Below are positions 40,123 through 48,676 of a stretch of 64,000 bases of DNA, in pieces (position 1 is the first letter of the stretch; each line of letters starts with the position of its first letter). Made by a program: the position numbers and the translations under genes. The notes under the pieces were generated by a model. That model was not told the DNA's origin. It was given only the letters and a program-made list of their open reading frames with translations, and did no database searches. Location: NCBI GenBank assembly GCA_003263775.1, contig JYJJ01000057.1, forward strand, positions 186,001 to 250,000, given 5' to 3'. Source of the stretch: Vibrio maritimus. GTDB lineage: Bacteria; Pseudomonadota; Gammaproteobacteria; Enterobacterales; Vibrionaceae.

Positions 40123-41284
40123 ATGAAACTCGCTAACTCTTTATTTTTACTGTCACTAACGCTAATTGCTAATAGTGCTCACGCTACGTCTTTCACTGAT
40201 CCAGTGGATAGTCAGTTGGACATGGGAGACTACTTAGCGGAAAACGCGTATGGGTTCCTCCCTGTCCCCATTTTGATCACTGAACCTGCGGTGGGGTTTG
40301 GCGGTGGAATGATGGGAGTATTCTTGCACGAATCTGAAGCCAGAAGAATAAGCGTAAAGAACTAGCACTAAAGTCACTTAATGGTGGAGCGAAGCTTCTT
40401 ACCCCAGCTATAACTGTTGCAGGTGCGTTTGGTACTCAAAATGGCACATGGGCGAGTTTTATCGGTCATAGGCATACCTGGAACAAAGACAGTATTCGCT
40501 ATTTGGGTGGCGCCTTTTATGGTGACATTCATATGAACTTTTATGCCCGTTCGCGAAAGATGACGCACCTGGTTTTGAAATGGGTATGAACGGATATGGT
40601 GTTATTCAGAAGTTGCAGTTTCGCTTAGGAGAATCACCCGTTTTATTAGGTGTGAGTCAGAAATTCGTTTCCCCGGAATTAAGTATTGTTGAACCAACTA
40701 AAGCCAATCAGCTGGCAAACCGATGGTTGAATATGACACCAACAGTGTCTGGTTTGGGAGCAATTGCAGAATATGACACGAGAAATAGCTTTTTATATCC
40801 AACAGCAGGTGGAGACTATAAAGCGGAATACATGGTGTTCGGTGATCACATCGGTAGCGATTACAACTTTCAAACGTTTGCCGCAGAAGGCACACAATAT
40901 TTTCCAATCAGCAATAAATGGAATGTCGCACTAAAAGGAAACTACAACACTTTATCAACCGATGAGAGGTTACTGCCTCCTCCGGCTTACCCTGATATAG
41001 AGCTTCGTGGTATCGCTAGAAATCGATATCAAGGTACTTCCACTGCTTCAATCGAGTCACAAGTTACTTATAGCTTTACAAACCGTTGGTCGAGCTCGGT
41101 ATTTGCTGGGGTTGGTTCTGCTACCGATGCGACTAATGAGCTGTTCAGTGATGGGAATCATTATGCATACGGTGTGGGCTTTCGTTATTTGATTGCTCGT
41201 CGTTACGGCCTAAAAGTGGGAATAGATGTGGCGAAAAGTGAAGAGGACAATGCGCTCTATTTCCAAGTGGGGACCGGATTATAG
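40123..41284 (+). CDS. BamA/Omp85-superfamily barrel protein without POTRA domains, two frame breaks
   Basis: About 387 residues after adding one base near 40345 (ARRNKRKELALKSLNGG) and one near 40555 (RFAKDDAPGFEMGMNGYG). Signal peptide MKLANSLFLLSLTLIANSAHA. The barrel has the D15-type features ITEPAVGFGGG and AEYDTRNSFLYPTAGGDY, and the last segments (RYGLKVGIDVAKSEED, YFQVGTGL) resemble the end of patatin-linked or stand-alone BamA-like barrels. The POTRA domains seen in BamA and TamA are absent, as the protein is too short. Likely outer membrane; role unknown. Confidence 0.75.
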
Positions 41285-41334
41285 GATTTAAATTACATCG
41301 CAATTATTAAACCAAAAATAAAAAGGTAAATTTC

Positions 41335-41664
41335 ATGAATATTCATTTCAACACGCAAGGTATTAGTTTATCTGAAAGTATGCGCTCAAATTGTGTCACC
41401 AAGGCTGAGCATCTATTCGCAGTCCATCCACAGGCAACGGAGATTTTTGTATCAATAATTTACCACCGCTCTTATGGGCAATATGATGTTGAGCTTAAAG
41501 TTCACGCTGAACATCAATGGTACTTTGTGAAACACACTGGCGATGAGTTTTATCAAGTGGCGGCTAAGACGTTTTCTGCGATGATGCAGAAATTGCAGAA
41601 ACAAAAAACGAGAGCAAGACGGGAGATTGAAGACGACTCACTAGAGGGTGATTTATATGAGTAG
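41335..41664 (+). CDS. Short ribosome-hibernation factor-like protein (HPF/RaiA family)
   Basis: 109 residues. The fold pattern of the HPF family is visible: NIHFNTQGISLSESMRSN near the start, then FVSIIYHR, the conserved DVELKVHAE segment, and a basic C-terminal helix (QKLQKQKTRARREIEDDS). HPF proteins sit in the small-subunit mRNA channel and stop ribosomes under stress. This copy is short and lies outside the usual rpoN-ptsN context, so it may be a specialised or silenced version. The stop overlaps the next gene by 8 bases. Confidence 0.7.
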   Translation: MNIHFNTQGISLSESMRSNCVTKAEHLFAVHPQATEIFVSIIYHRSYGQYDVELKVHAEHQWYFVKHTGDEFYQVAAKTFSAMMQKLQKQKTRARREIEDDSLEGDLYE

Positions 41665-42193
41665 CCATTATTTAACTTATGACTTATTGGAATGCAGTCG
41701 TTGTCGCCAACGTGTCATGATTACCAGTAAAAGCCGCGGCGAGATTCAATGTTGTAGTTTTCCTATGCGCAATGTCACTTATGATCGACTTGGACATTAC
41801 TTGGACTTGTCGCTAGCACAAAAATCCACATTGACTCAATGCTTGAGCAGCATAGAAAGAAAAATCGCGCAAAGCGACTCCTTCCATAAAGACATAGATA
41901 ACCTAAAAGAGTTGATTGACCGCCAGAGAGCTTTAGGGGGCAAGTTTGCAAAACTGTTAATGGGTCTATCAGATGAATCCATGAGTCTTTCGAAGTCATT
42001 TATGAACGTCATTGATGACCTATATCTCTCCTCGTTAAATCTCTATCCGAAGTTTTCTCAGGAGGCGAAACGTGAAGGTAACTGGGAATACGGGACGCTT
42101 TTTGATGAGGCGACTGAGCTTGATAAGGAAACGATAGCTTTGTTGGAAGACATCTTGTATCGCGTAGAAAAAAGTCCCACGTCCACACCTTAA
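41657..42193 (+). CDS. Unknown protein with zinc-ribbon-like N-terminus
   Basis: 178 residues, family not recognised. The N-terminus has CSRCRQRV and, after a gap, EIQCCSF, a pattern that could bind zinc. The remainder is mostly helical and rich in Ser and Leu (LSLAQKSTLTQCLSSIERKIAQ). Its start at 41657 lies inside the HPF-like gene, so translation is coupled and the proteins may act together. Start could also be 41648. A terminator follows at 42236-42270. Confidence 0.65.
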   Translation: MSSHYLTYDLLECSRCRQRVMITSKSRGEIQCCSFPMRNVTYDRLGHYLDLSLAQKSTLTQCLSSIERKIAQSDSFHKDIDNLKELIDRQRALGGKFAKLLMGLSDESMSLSKSFMNVIDDLYLSSLNLYPKFSQEAKREGNWEYGTLFDEATELDKETIALLEDILYRVEKSPTSTP

Positions 42194-42235
42194 TGCCTAC
42201 TAAAAATAAAAGAATACCATTGTATGACAACGTGT

Positions 42236-42270
42236 AAAGGCAGCTGTTAAGAATAGCTGTCTTTTTGTTT
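42236..42270 (+). terminator. Terminator after HPF-like pair
   Basis: AGGCAGCT and AGCTGTCT form a stem (one G-U type pair) with loop GTTAAGAAT, followed by TTTTTG. Confidence 0.6.
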
Positions 42271-42346
42271 GCGCATTAAACTTTTCGCAAATTGAGCTGA
42301 ATAGACTATGTTTAACGTAATCTAATCAGATAGATAGAGCGGAAAT

Positions 42347-43241
42347 ATGGATCTAAATCTTCTCAAAACCTTTGACGCGGTAATGAAGTCGAAAAGTGTG
42401 AATGAAGCAGCAGTGGTTCTCGACATCACAGCACCAGCGGTCAGTCAGGCGCTCAATCGGTTAAGAGATGAGTATAAAGACCCGCTGTTTATTCGTCAGG
42501 GTCGCGGGATTGTACCTACCAACTTTGCTATTGAACTTCACAACGAGATCCAAGAGCCATTAAGCTTGCTGTTGAATGGTTCTAAATCACGTCATGACTT
42601 TGATCCGGCGTTAAGCCAGCGTACCTTTCGTATTTCAAGTCATAAAGACATAGACTTGATGGTTGTCCCTTCATTGGTTCGCTATAAAAGGGAGCATGCT
42701 CCGAATATTTCAATTCAGGCAGATATTGAACATTTGAACGAACAAGAAAGACATGATGATTTACGTCGTCGTCGTGTAGACGTGATTTTAGCGACAGTGC
42801 CATTAGAAGATAGGGGGTACCACAACCAAGTACTTTTTGAACAAGAGCTAATGGTTATGGTTAGTAAAGACCACCCAAGAATACAGAATGAACTGACGAT
42901 GGAAGATTTTTTGAGAGAAAGACACATTACATGGAAAACTCAGCGCCTAAATACACTTACATTGGATTCTGTCGCGATTGACGTTGCATTGCCAACACGA
43001 CAAGTTGCGTATTCCACCGGTTCTGGAGTGACAGCAATGGTTATGGCGGCACAAACGGATTGGTTAGCGTGATTAATCAATGGCATGCTGAGCAGCTAGC
43101 GGAGCCACTCGGATTAAATGTTTTTCCAGTACCCTTTGAAACTGAAAAAGTTCCCGTTTATATGACGTGGCATCAGTCCCAAAAAAAGATAAAGGCCATG
43201 AGTGGCTTAGGGAGGCGATAGTAACATCGCTTGGAGCTTAG
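42347..43241 (+). CDS. LysR-family transcription regulator, two frame breaks
   Basis: About 298 residues after adding one G near 43067 (TDWLAVINQWHAEQL) and one A in the A-run near 43188 (QKKDKGHEWLREAIVTSLGA). The helix-turn-helix is at residues 4-50 (LNLLKTFDAVMKSKSVNEAA, then VSQALNRLRDEYKDPLFIRQG). The effector domain follows (RISSHKDIDLMVVPSL). Overall it is of the LeuO/NodD-like branch. It lies centrally in the 36.7-56.6 kb region and could control the operons that share upstream words; ACTATGTTTA before its own start is also seen before the radical-SAM maturase gene. Confidence 0.87.
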
Positions 43242-43274
43242 GGAGCAGAGTAAATCTATAGAGACTCATGAGGT

Positions 43275-43300
43275 AGCGACCATATTATGGTCGCTTTTTT
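43275..43300. terminator. Convergent terminator between LysR and HlyD genes
   Basis: AGCGACCATA pairs perfectly with TATGGTCGCT around one T, followed by TTTTT on the plus strand. Confidence 0.8.
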
Positions 43301-43314
43301 AGGGATGATAATGG

Positions 43315-44309
43315 CTAACCTTCAAATACCCAGTTTTGCCAACTTTGCATTCTTAGGATTACTTTACGGACAATACTGAACATTTCCCATTTGGGTGAAT
43401 AAACCGCAACATGGGCATCGGTGCCTGAAGGAATAGGCATACCTTGCATAAGTGATGGGTTGTCCAATTCAACTTTTACTAAGATCCTACCGTTATGAGG
43501 TATCTGTTCTGGATACTTCATGATGCCAGATGGAGTAATTGCACCTTGAGCAAATATATCGTTCACCTGCACTACATGGGCTCTATACGCGTGACCTGGA
43601 ATTGTATTGAAGGTTACCTCTGCTGGATATCCAGCTTTTATGTAGCGTGCAGGCGCTTGTTTGAACGCTGCGAATAGTTGTTTGTCTTCTCTATGTACGA
43701 ACGTTAGATTGCCTTGAAATGGAACAATACGGCTTTTCATGCCTGGCGAAGTGCCACTTGAGTTACGTAACCATCAGTAGGCGCCGTTACGGTCGTTTTC
43801 GTTAAGTTAAAGTTCGCTAGCTCTAACTGAGATTGATATTTGCTTTGGTTGGCTTTTTGTTCCAACAATTGAGTTTCGATGTTGTCGATATTCTCTTGTG
43901 ATGAAAACCCCTTCTTACCTAGTTTCTGATAGCGAATCAGTTCCGATTCATAGAACTCAATCGCAGAGGATGTTCTTTGAATGTCGCTTTCTATACGGCT
44001 TACCTTCTCTTGGAAAGGCGTCTTATCGATTTGATAAAGTGGATCACCAGCTTTCACCTGTTGATTGCCTTTCACATAGACATCGGTAATTAACCCCTCA
44101 ACTTGTGATGTGATTGGCGTCGTTACGCTGTATAAACGAGCCATACGAGAAACCGGTTGATACATTGCCATATAGAGAAAGATCCAACCTACGATAAACA
44201 ACCCAATAACGCTGGCCGTTGTTAGAGTCCATTTATTTTTAGGCACTTTAAAAGCTTTAAATACAATAACGCAAAGTGCTGCGTAACTAAGGATAATTAG
44301 CGTTTCCAT
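43315..44309 (-). CDS. HlyD/EmrA-type membrane-fusion protein (YiaV-like), one frame break
   Basis: About 331 residues after adding one C near 43745 (ALRQA should be ALRPGMKSRIVPFQ). Membrane helix near the N-terminus (VIGLFIVGWIFLYMAMY), first lipoyl half QQVKAGDPLYQIDKTPF, coiled-coil hairpin (SRIESDIQRTSSAIEFYES), second half TAPTDGYVTQVALRPG. The start at 44309 has a GAGGAG site; the longer start at 44345 overlaps the DUF3302 gene. Paired HlyD and DUF3302 genes match the E. coli yiaV-yiaW arrangement. Envelope role suspected; the substrate is unknown. Confidence 0.85.
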
Positions 44310-44313
44310 TTCG

Positions 44314-44634
44314 TTACTCCTCGATTGATTTTTCAAGAGTATCAATGCGGTTAACTAATGCTTGATATTGTTTATCGGAATGGGTTGAACGGGCTCCTAA
44401 CCATTGTTGTTTTTCACCGTCATACATGGTTGCCCATACCCAAAGCACAGGCCACATAACATGGAGGAAAAACAAACTAATCCAACCGGCAACATGAATC
44501 GCATCGGCATGTGGATGATTACGTTTTTTGGCGATCTCATAAGGAATATCATGCAAAAGGATCAATCCATAAATCAGGATGAGAAGCACAACAAACAAAA
44601 TAGCCAGTGATGCATAATCTAGAGTGAGGTTCAT
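44314..44634 (-). CDS. DUF3302 small membrane protein (YiaW-like)
   Basis: 106 residues with two membrane helices (LAILFVVLLILIYGLILL and AGWISLFFLHVMWPVLWVWATMY) and a polar C-terminal coiled tail (QALVNRIDTLEKSIEE). It matches the DUF3302/YiaW type. Sits between the glycine-zipper gene and the HlyD-type gene with gaps of 10 and 4 bases, so all three should be cotranscribed. Confidence 0.85.
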   Translation of the reverse strand: MNLTLDYASLAILFVVLLILIYGLILLHDIPYEIAKKRNHPHADAIHVAGWISLFFLHVMWPVLWVWATMYDGEKQQWLGARSTHSDKQYQALVNRIDTLEKSIEE

Positions 44635-44644
44635 AGTCTCCCCC

Positions 44645-45049
44645 TTAGTTTAAAACGTTGTAGCCACGGCCAACCATGCACTGCTTCATGACACTATCAA
44701 CATCGTGTTGATATTTGGCTTCACTGTATTGTGCTTCAGCACGGTGGTGGAGTAAGCCACCTACCAGACCAACCCCTGCACCAATTTTGGCGCCTTTGGA
44801 ACCGTGGCCGCCGGCAATGGCTGTACCTGCTGCGCCCAATGCTGCAGTGCGGGCTGTGCTTCCCCCAACGTCGCGACCTACACTATCGACTTGATTGCTT
44901 TGAACCTGGGTCGATAGTTGTTGGCATTCGTACATATCAGCGTTGTATTTCTCCATATTGACACCTTTGGTATCGACAATAACGTTAGCGAACGACGTCG
45001 CTGAATAGATGGCAGTAGATAAAATGAAAAGGCTGCTTTTGATGTTCAT
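44645..45049 (-). CDS. Exported glycine-zipper protein
   Basis: 134 residues with a signal peptide (MNIKSSLFILSTAIYSATSFA). The centre is a glycine-rich repeat zone (GGSTARTAALGAAGTAIAGG, GSKGAKIGAGVGLVGGLL), typical of glycine-zipper envelope proteins, and the end holds conserved Cys (KQCMVGRGYNVL) and the N-terminal part another Cys (YECQQLS). First gene of the operon with DUF3302 and HlyD. Probably periplasmic or membrane-inserted; function unknown. Confidence 0.8.
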   Translation of the reverse strand: MNIKSSLFILSTAIYSATSFANVIVDTKGVNMEKYNADMYECQQLSTQVQSNQVDSVGRDVGGSTARTAALGAAGTAIAGGHGSKGAKIGAGVGLVGGLLHHRAEAQYSEAKYQHDVDSVMKQCMVGRGYNVLN

Positions 45050-45406
45050 AATGGTCTCTCTAACTGTTTTTTAAATAGTATTTCTGTCGGGAGAGTTGAA
45101 CAAATAGCCTAAGTTAATAGTGGATTAAGCAGTTCTAACACGAGTTAGATTACCTTAAATAACAACAGTTAATGTAATTGTAAATTTTTGACTGCGTAGA
45201 TTTAAGTCGCTGCATCAGGTGATCAAGAATTGATTGGAAGCTAGTTAAGTTCAGACAAGAATTAAATAAAGTGTTATGGTAGGAGCGAATAATAGGCTTA
45301 CTGCGTGAGGTACGCCTAAAGCTTAGAATCTACTTGGACAGTTAGTACTTCAGGCGATTAGTTTCCTATCAGAGTTGCGGATCAAACCCGTTGTGTTTGG
45401 GTGCGA
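45050..45406. promoter_or_regulatory. Intergenic region with shared regulatory words
   Basis: 357 bases without a gene. TTAATAGTGGATT (45114-45126) is identical to a word before the gene at 39250, and AGTGGATTAAGCA (45119-45131) is identical, on the other strand, to a word at 50526-50538. GATTAAGCAGTTCT overlaps these and differs at one base from the word at 38927-38940. The region lies before the glycine-zipper operon. Confidence 0.55.
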
Positions 45407-45817
45407 CTAGTTTCTGATTTCAGTCATCATGCATTCGTTATAGGACTTTCCGACCGTATTACAGTGGTCTACCCAGCGAGTTGGCCAAAATATGCGTGTC
45501 GACTTACCTATCTGAATACATGTCATAGACACACCGTTATAGTTGGTCTGCTCACCGGTAGCGAAAGAACTGTCTTTTGATAGGTAACAGTGCGGTTGAA
45601 GTTGATTGCTATTCGCTAATTGATAGACCCAGTTGTCTTCGTTAGCTCCTTTAAATGCATCAAAATAAGGCTTGTTGATGGCGGTTAGTGCAGACATCTC
45701 ATTAGGCTGTGCTTGAATGGGAGCCTCTGCAGCGGTTGCGTAACAACCTACAAGTGAGAGCAGTAGAAAGGATACTGCGCGATAAAGGTGTTTATTGAGT
45801 TTCATTTTTTCGATCAC
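45407..45817 (-). CDS. Predicted small lipoprotein
   Basis: 136 residues. Hydrophobic start AVSFLLLSLVGCYA has a lipobox-like LVGC, so a lipoprotein is likely. The mature part has conserved Cys (HCYLSKDSS, MTCIQIGKS, DHCNTVGKSYNECMMTE). Family not recognised. The start ATG overlaps the stop of the TPR gene by 4 bases, so it belongs to the sulfatase operon and is its last gene. Confidence 0.7.
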   Translation of the reverse strand: MIEKMKLNKHLYRAVSFLLLSLVGCYATAAEAPIQAQPNEMSALTAINKPYFDAFKGANEDNWVYQLANSNQLQPHCYLSKDSSFATGEQTNYNGVSMTCIQIGKSTRIFWPTRWVDHCNTVGKSYNECMMTEIRN

Positions 45818-46808
45818 TGGTTAGTCTGATGTTGTGACTTGGCGAATAGCTCGGCATACGCCTGTTTGGGTGCCATTGGTTTAAGCTGCTCTAGACAAGG
45901 CTTTGCTGCAGGATTATGCGTGTCTATATAGATATCACATAGGGCAAATAGCTGTTCTGGAGCCCCTGATAACTGATAGGCGTGTTCAAACAGTGGTACT
46001 GATTTTTGCAAGTCTTGATCTTTTTGCATCATGCGTAGAGATACCAATAGTAGCTGTTGGTCTCTGCCAGTATGGATGCTGAGCGTATGTCAGATAGCGC
46101 TTGCGCTTTGTTATCCTGACGTACTTCCGCCAAAGATTTTGCGTAGTAAAGTTGCGATGAGTTTTGATTCAACTTGATGCCTTGTTCGAGTACTTCAAGG
46201 ACTTTTTTATCTTGCCTTTTTATGCGATACGACTCAGAAAGACCAACCCAAACGGCTTGATTCTGGGGTATTTTATCCACCAACATTTGGTACTGAGCGA
46301 TGGCTTTTTCTGTTTCTCCTGTCAGGCGATAGACCTCTGCTAATTTGAATCGTGAAAAGCTATCTTGCTGGGATAGATAGTGTTGCTCCAACTTTGGGAT
46401 CTGCTTATCCAGTTCGATTTTCATCGAATAAGCCAATTGTTGGTAGACTTTGATGAGGCTGTAGGCCGCCGCCTCGCGAAGGGTTGGGTTTTTATCCTCT
46501 AAGAAAGGCGAGAGCAACTTCCAACGGTATTCAGCGGATAACCCGTAGCTACCGATAATGGCAGCCTCTTGAATTGATGAATTGTCCTCTTTTAGTGCTC
46601 GTGCAATAGCGATAAGCCCATTTTGCGACGGGGTTGAGCGGAGTGACTCTAGCGCCGCTACACGTTTTTGTATCGTTTGAGTTTTATCTTGCGCCACATA
46701 GGCAGGGTCGTTCTCATTTGGTCGATAGTTGCTTGGCGGTTTGTCGCCTGCTATAGCTGATAAAGAAAGCAAGCCTGCCATAAGTACGGTAATCAGTTTC
46801 GTTTTCAT
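45814..46808 (-). CDS. Exported HEAT/TPR-repeat protein, one frame break
   Basis: About 331 residues after adding one T near 46038 (WYLYALMQKDQDLQ). Signal peptide MKTKLITVLMAGLLSLSAIAG. HEAT-like units (ALKEDNSSIQEAAIIG, LEDKNPTLREAAAYSLIKVY) are followed by TPR units (FKLAEVYRLTGETEKAIAQYQ, GLSESYRIKRQDKKVLEVLEQ). Such repeats bind proteins, so it may hold the sulfatase or its maturase partner. The start overlaps the maturase stop by 4 bases. Confidence 0.8.
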
Positions 46809-48133
46809 GCTTTTTCCACCGGGATTATCTGCTTCTCTGCGAAAACTTTATCGCTATGTTTACCATGTGCTACCGGCAGACCTAAGCGTCTTAGGGTAAA
46901 CGCCAGTCCAGCGTCTGCATGTTTATAGAACTTGTTCCAACCAGCACACAGATAATTCAATCCATATTCCCCGTCTTTAGTACGAATAAAGCGATTCTTC
47001 GGACACTCACCAAAACAAGCAAACTTATAGTCACACTCACGGCACTGGTTCGGCAGGGATTTGGATTTTGCTACACCAAATTGTTGTTGCTTTGGTGAAA
47101 ATGCCATCTCCTGTAATTCTGTATCAGCAATATTACCAATTTTGTATTCCGGGTAGACATAGTGGTCGCAGGTATACACATCACCATTAGGCTCCATTGC
47201 TAGACCCTTGCCACACATTTCTCCCAAGGTACACAGTGGGTTTCTATGTCCCATCCATGCTTCTAACATGGCTTCGAAATATTGCACAAACACCTTACCA
47301 ACATCGTTACAGATCCATTCATTAAAGATCTCAATCAGAAAGTTACCCCATGCATGGTCAGAAACGCAGAAGGGTTCTACCACAGAGTCTTTGTGACCTG
47401 GAATAAGGCGTTTGTCGCCTTGCATCAATCTCTCTTCGATATGCCAAGTGTTTGGTGCGGTCTCACGGAAGGTTTTCATTTCTACAATTGGGATAAACTG
47501 CATCTGTGGTGACTTCACGACATCTCTAAGAAAGCGGTACACCTCCAAAGGGTTGCGGCTTGTCAGGTTGTTCACACAGGTAAGGGTGGCAAAGCTAACT
47601 TGATGTTTGTGCAGCAATTCAACGGCTTTCATTACTTGCTTAAAGGTGCCACGCCCAGACTTGTTGGTGCGATAGGTGTTGTGTAAGAGCTCAGGTCCGT
47701 CGATGCTTAGGCCCACGAGAAAGTTGTTATTTTTTAGAAACTCGCACCATTTATCGTTAAGCAGAGTGCCATTGGTTTGAAGGTCATTTGAAATAGTTAC
47801 ACCTTCAGGTTGGTATTTTTTCTGGAATTCAACGATCTTCTCGAAATAAGGAATACCTAGCATGGTAGCTTCACCACCTTGCCATGAAAAAGTAATCTGT
47901 GGTGTGTTTTGTCCTTCAATATAATCTTTAATGAATTTCTCTAATTTCTGGTCGTCTAATTTTGGTGAGCATCCCTTTTTATAATCAAGCAGATCTTCTT
48001 TACTTAAATAGTAACAGTAGTCACAATCCAAATTACAGGCGGCTCCAATAGGTTTAGCCATTACATGCATTCGCTTGGACGCTTTGCCATTAAATTGTGG
48101 GCCAACATTAATTACTGGGATTGAATCACTCAT
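46805..48133 (-). CDS. Anaerobic sulfatase-maturating enzyme, radical SAM with SPASM domain
   Basis: 442 residues, cytoplasmic. It oxidises the active-site Cys or Ser of a sulfatase to formylglycine. The radical SAM cluster motif is C33-x3-C37-x2-C40 in ACNLDCDYCYYLSKED, followed by FSWQGGEATMLG and GLSIDGPELLHNTYR. The C-terminal SPASM region has Cys in CTLGEMCGKG, VYTCDHYVYPEYKIGNI, CRECDYKFACFGECPKN. The sulfatase gene in the same operon carries a matching Cys-type site. Intergenic gap before it (48134-48256) has a word shared with 39144-39162. Confidence 0.95.
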   Translation of the reverse strand: MSDSIPVINVGPQFNGKASKRMHVMAKPIGAACNLDCDYCYYLSKEDLLDYKKGCSPKLDDQKLEKFIKDYIEGQNTPQITFSWQGGEATMLGIPYFEKIVEFQKKYQPEGVTISNDLQTNGTLLNDKWCEFLKNNNFLVGLSIDGPELLHNTYRTNKSGRGTFKQVMKAVELLHKHQVSFATLTCVNNLTSRNPLEVYRFLRDVVKSPQMQFIPIVEMKTFRETAPNTWHIEERLMQGDKRLIPGHKDSVVEPFCVSDHAWGNFLIEIFNEWICNDVGKVFVQYFEAMLEAWMGHRNPLCTLGEMCGKGLAMEPNGDVYTCDHYVYPEYKIGNIADTELQEMAFSPKQQQFGVAKSKSLPNQCRECDYKFACFGECPKNRFIRTKDGEYGLNYLCAGWNKFYKHADAGLAFTLRRLGLPVAHGKHSDKVFAEKQIIPVEKA

Positions 48134-48256
48134 AAATAACCTTTCTCGTGTTTCGTTGATGGGGTGTACTATAAGGCATCCAATGCCAATTAATTGAATA
48201 GTTGAGCTTATTAGTAGATTAATTAAAACTAAACATAGTTGTGTAATAGTGGTTAA

Positions 48257-48613
48257 CTATGAGCTCAAGGCGTTGATTAAATTGATCTTTTCTTTTTCTG
48301 TAAGGTTGCCGCTGTCAATTAATATCTTGATGGATTGATATACAGAAGACTCAGCTGTTTCTGGAGTGGCAGTCTGTTTTATCGAAGATACGGAGCTAGG
48401 CAGGATTGGAGCGGATTTGCTGGGCACAGTCTGATTTTGATGTTGACTCGCTTGGATTAAGTCAGATTGTCCGCTAGACATCTCTCTTGCGGTCTGTTCG
48501 TACTTATCAAAACGGGCGATATTCTCTAGAAGTGCGCCGTTGGCATCATTGGTAGGTGCAGCATGGACACAAGCCGATGCCATCAATAGCAGTATTAGAG
48601 GTGCTTTGTTCAT
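48257..48613 (-). CDS. Small exported protein in the sulfatase operon
   Basis: 118 residues. The internal start at 48613 gives a signal peptide MNKAPLILLLMASACVHA; the longer start at 48652 is less likely. The mature part is Gln/Ser-rich and low complexity (SSGQSDLIQASQHQNQ, SKSAPILPSSVSSIKQTATP) with a charged C-terminal helix (NLTEKEKINLINALSS). Family not recognised. Lies 63 bases after the sulfatase gene. Confidence 0.6.
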   Translation of the reverse strand: MNKAPLILLLMASACVHAAPTNDANGALLENIARFDKYEQTAREMSSGQSDLIQASQHQNQTVPSKSAPILPSSVSSIKQTATPETAESSVYQSIKILIDSGNLTEKEKINLINALSS

Positions 48614-48676
48614 GGAGTTCTCCAAAAAATAGAAGGGTGAATGTGAATTCACCTTGAGTCATCGTTTGAGTTTGGT

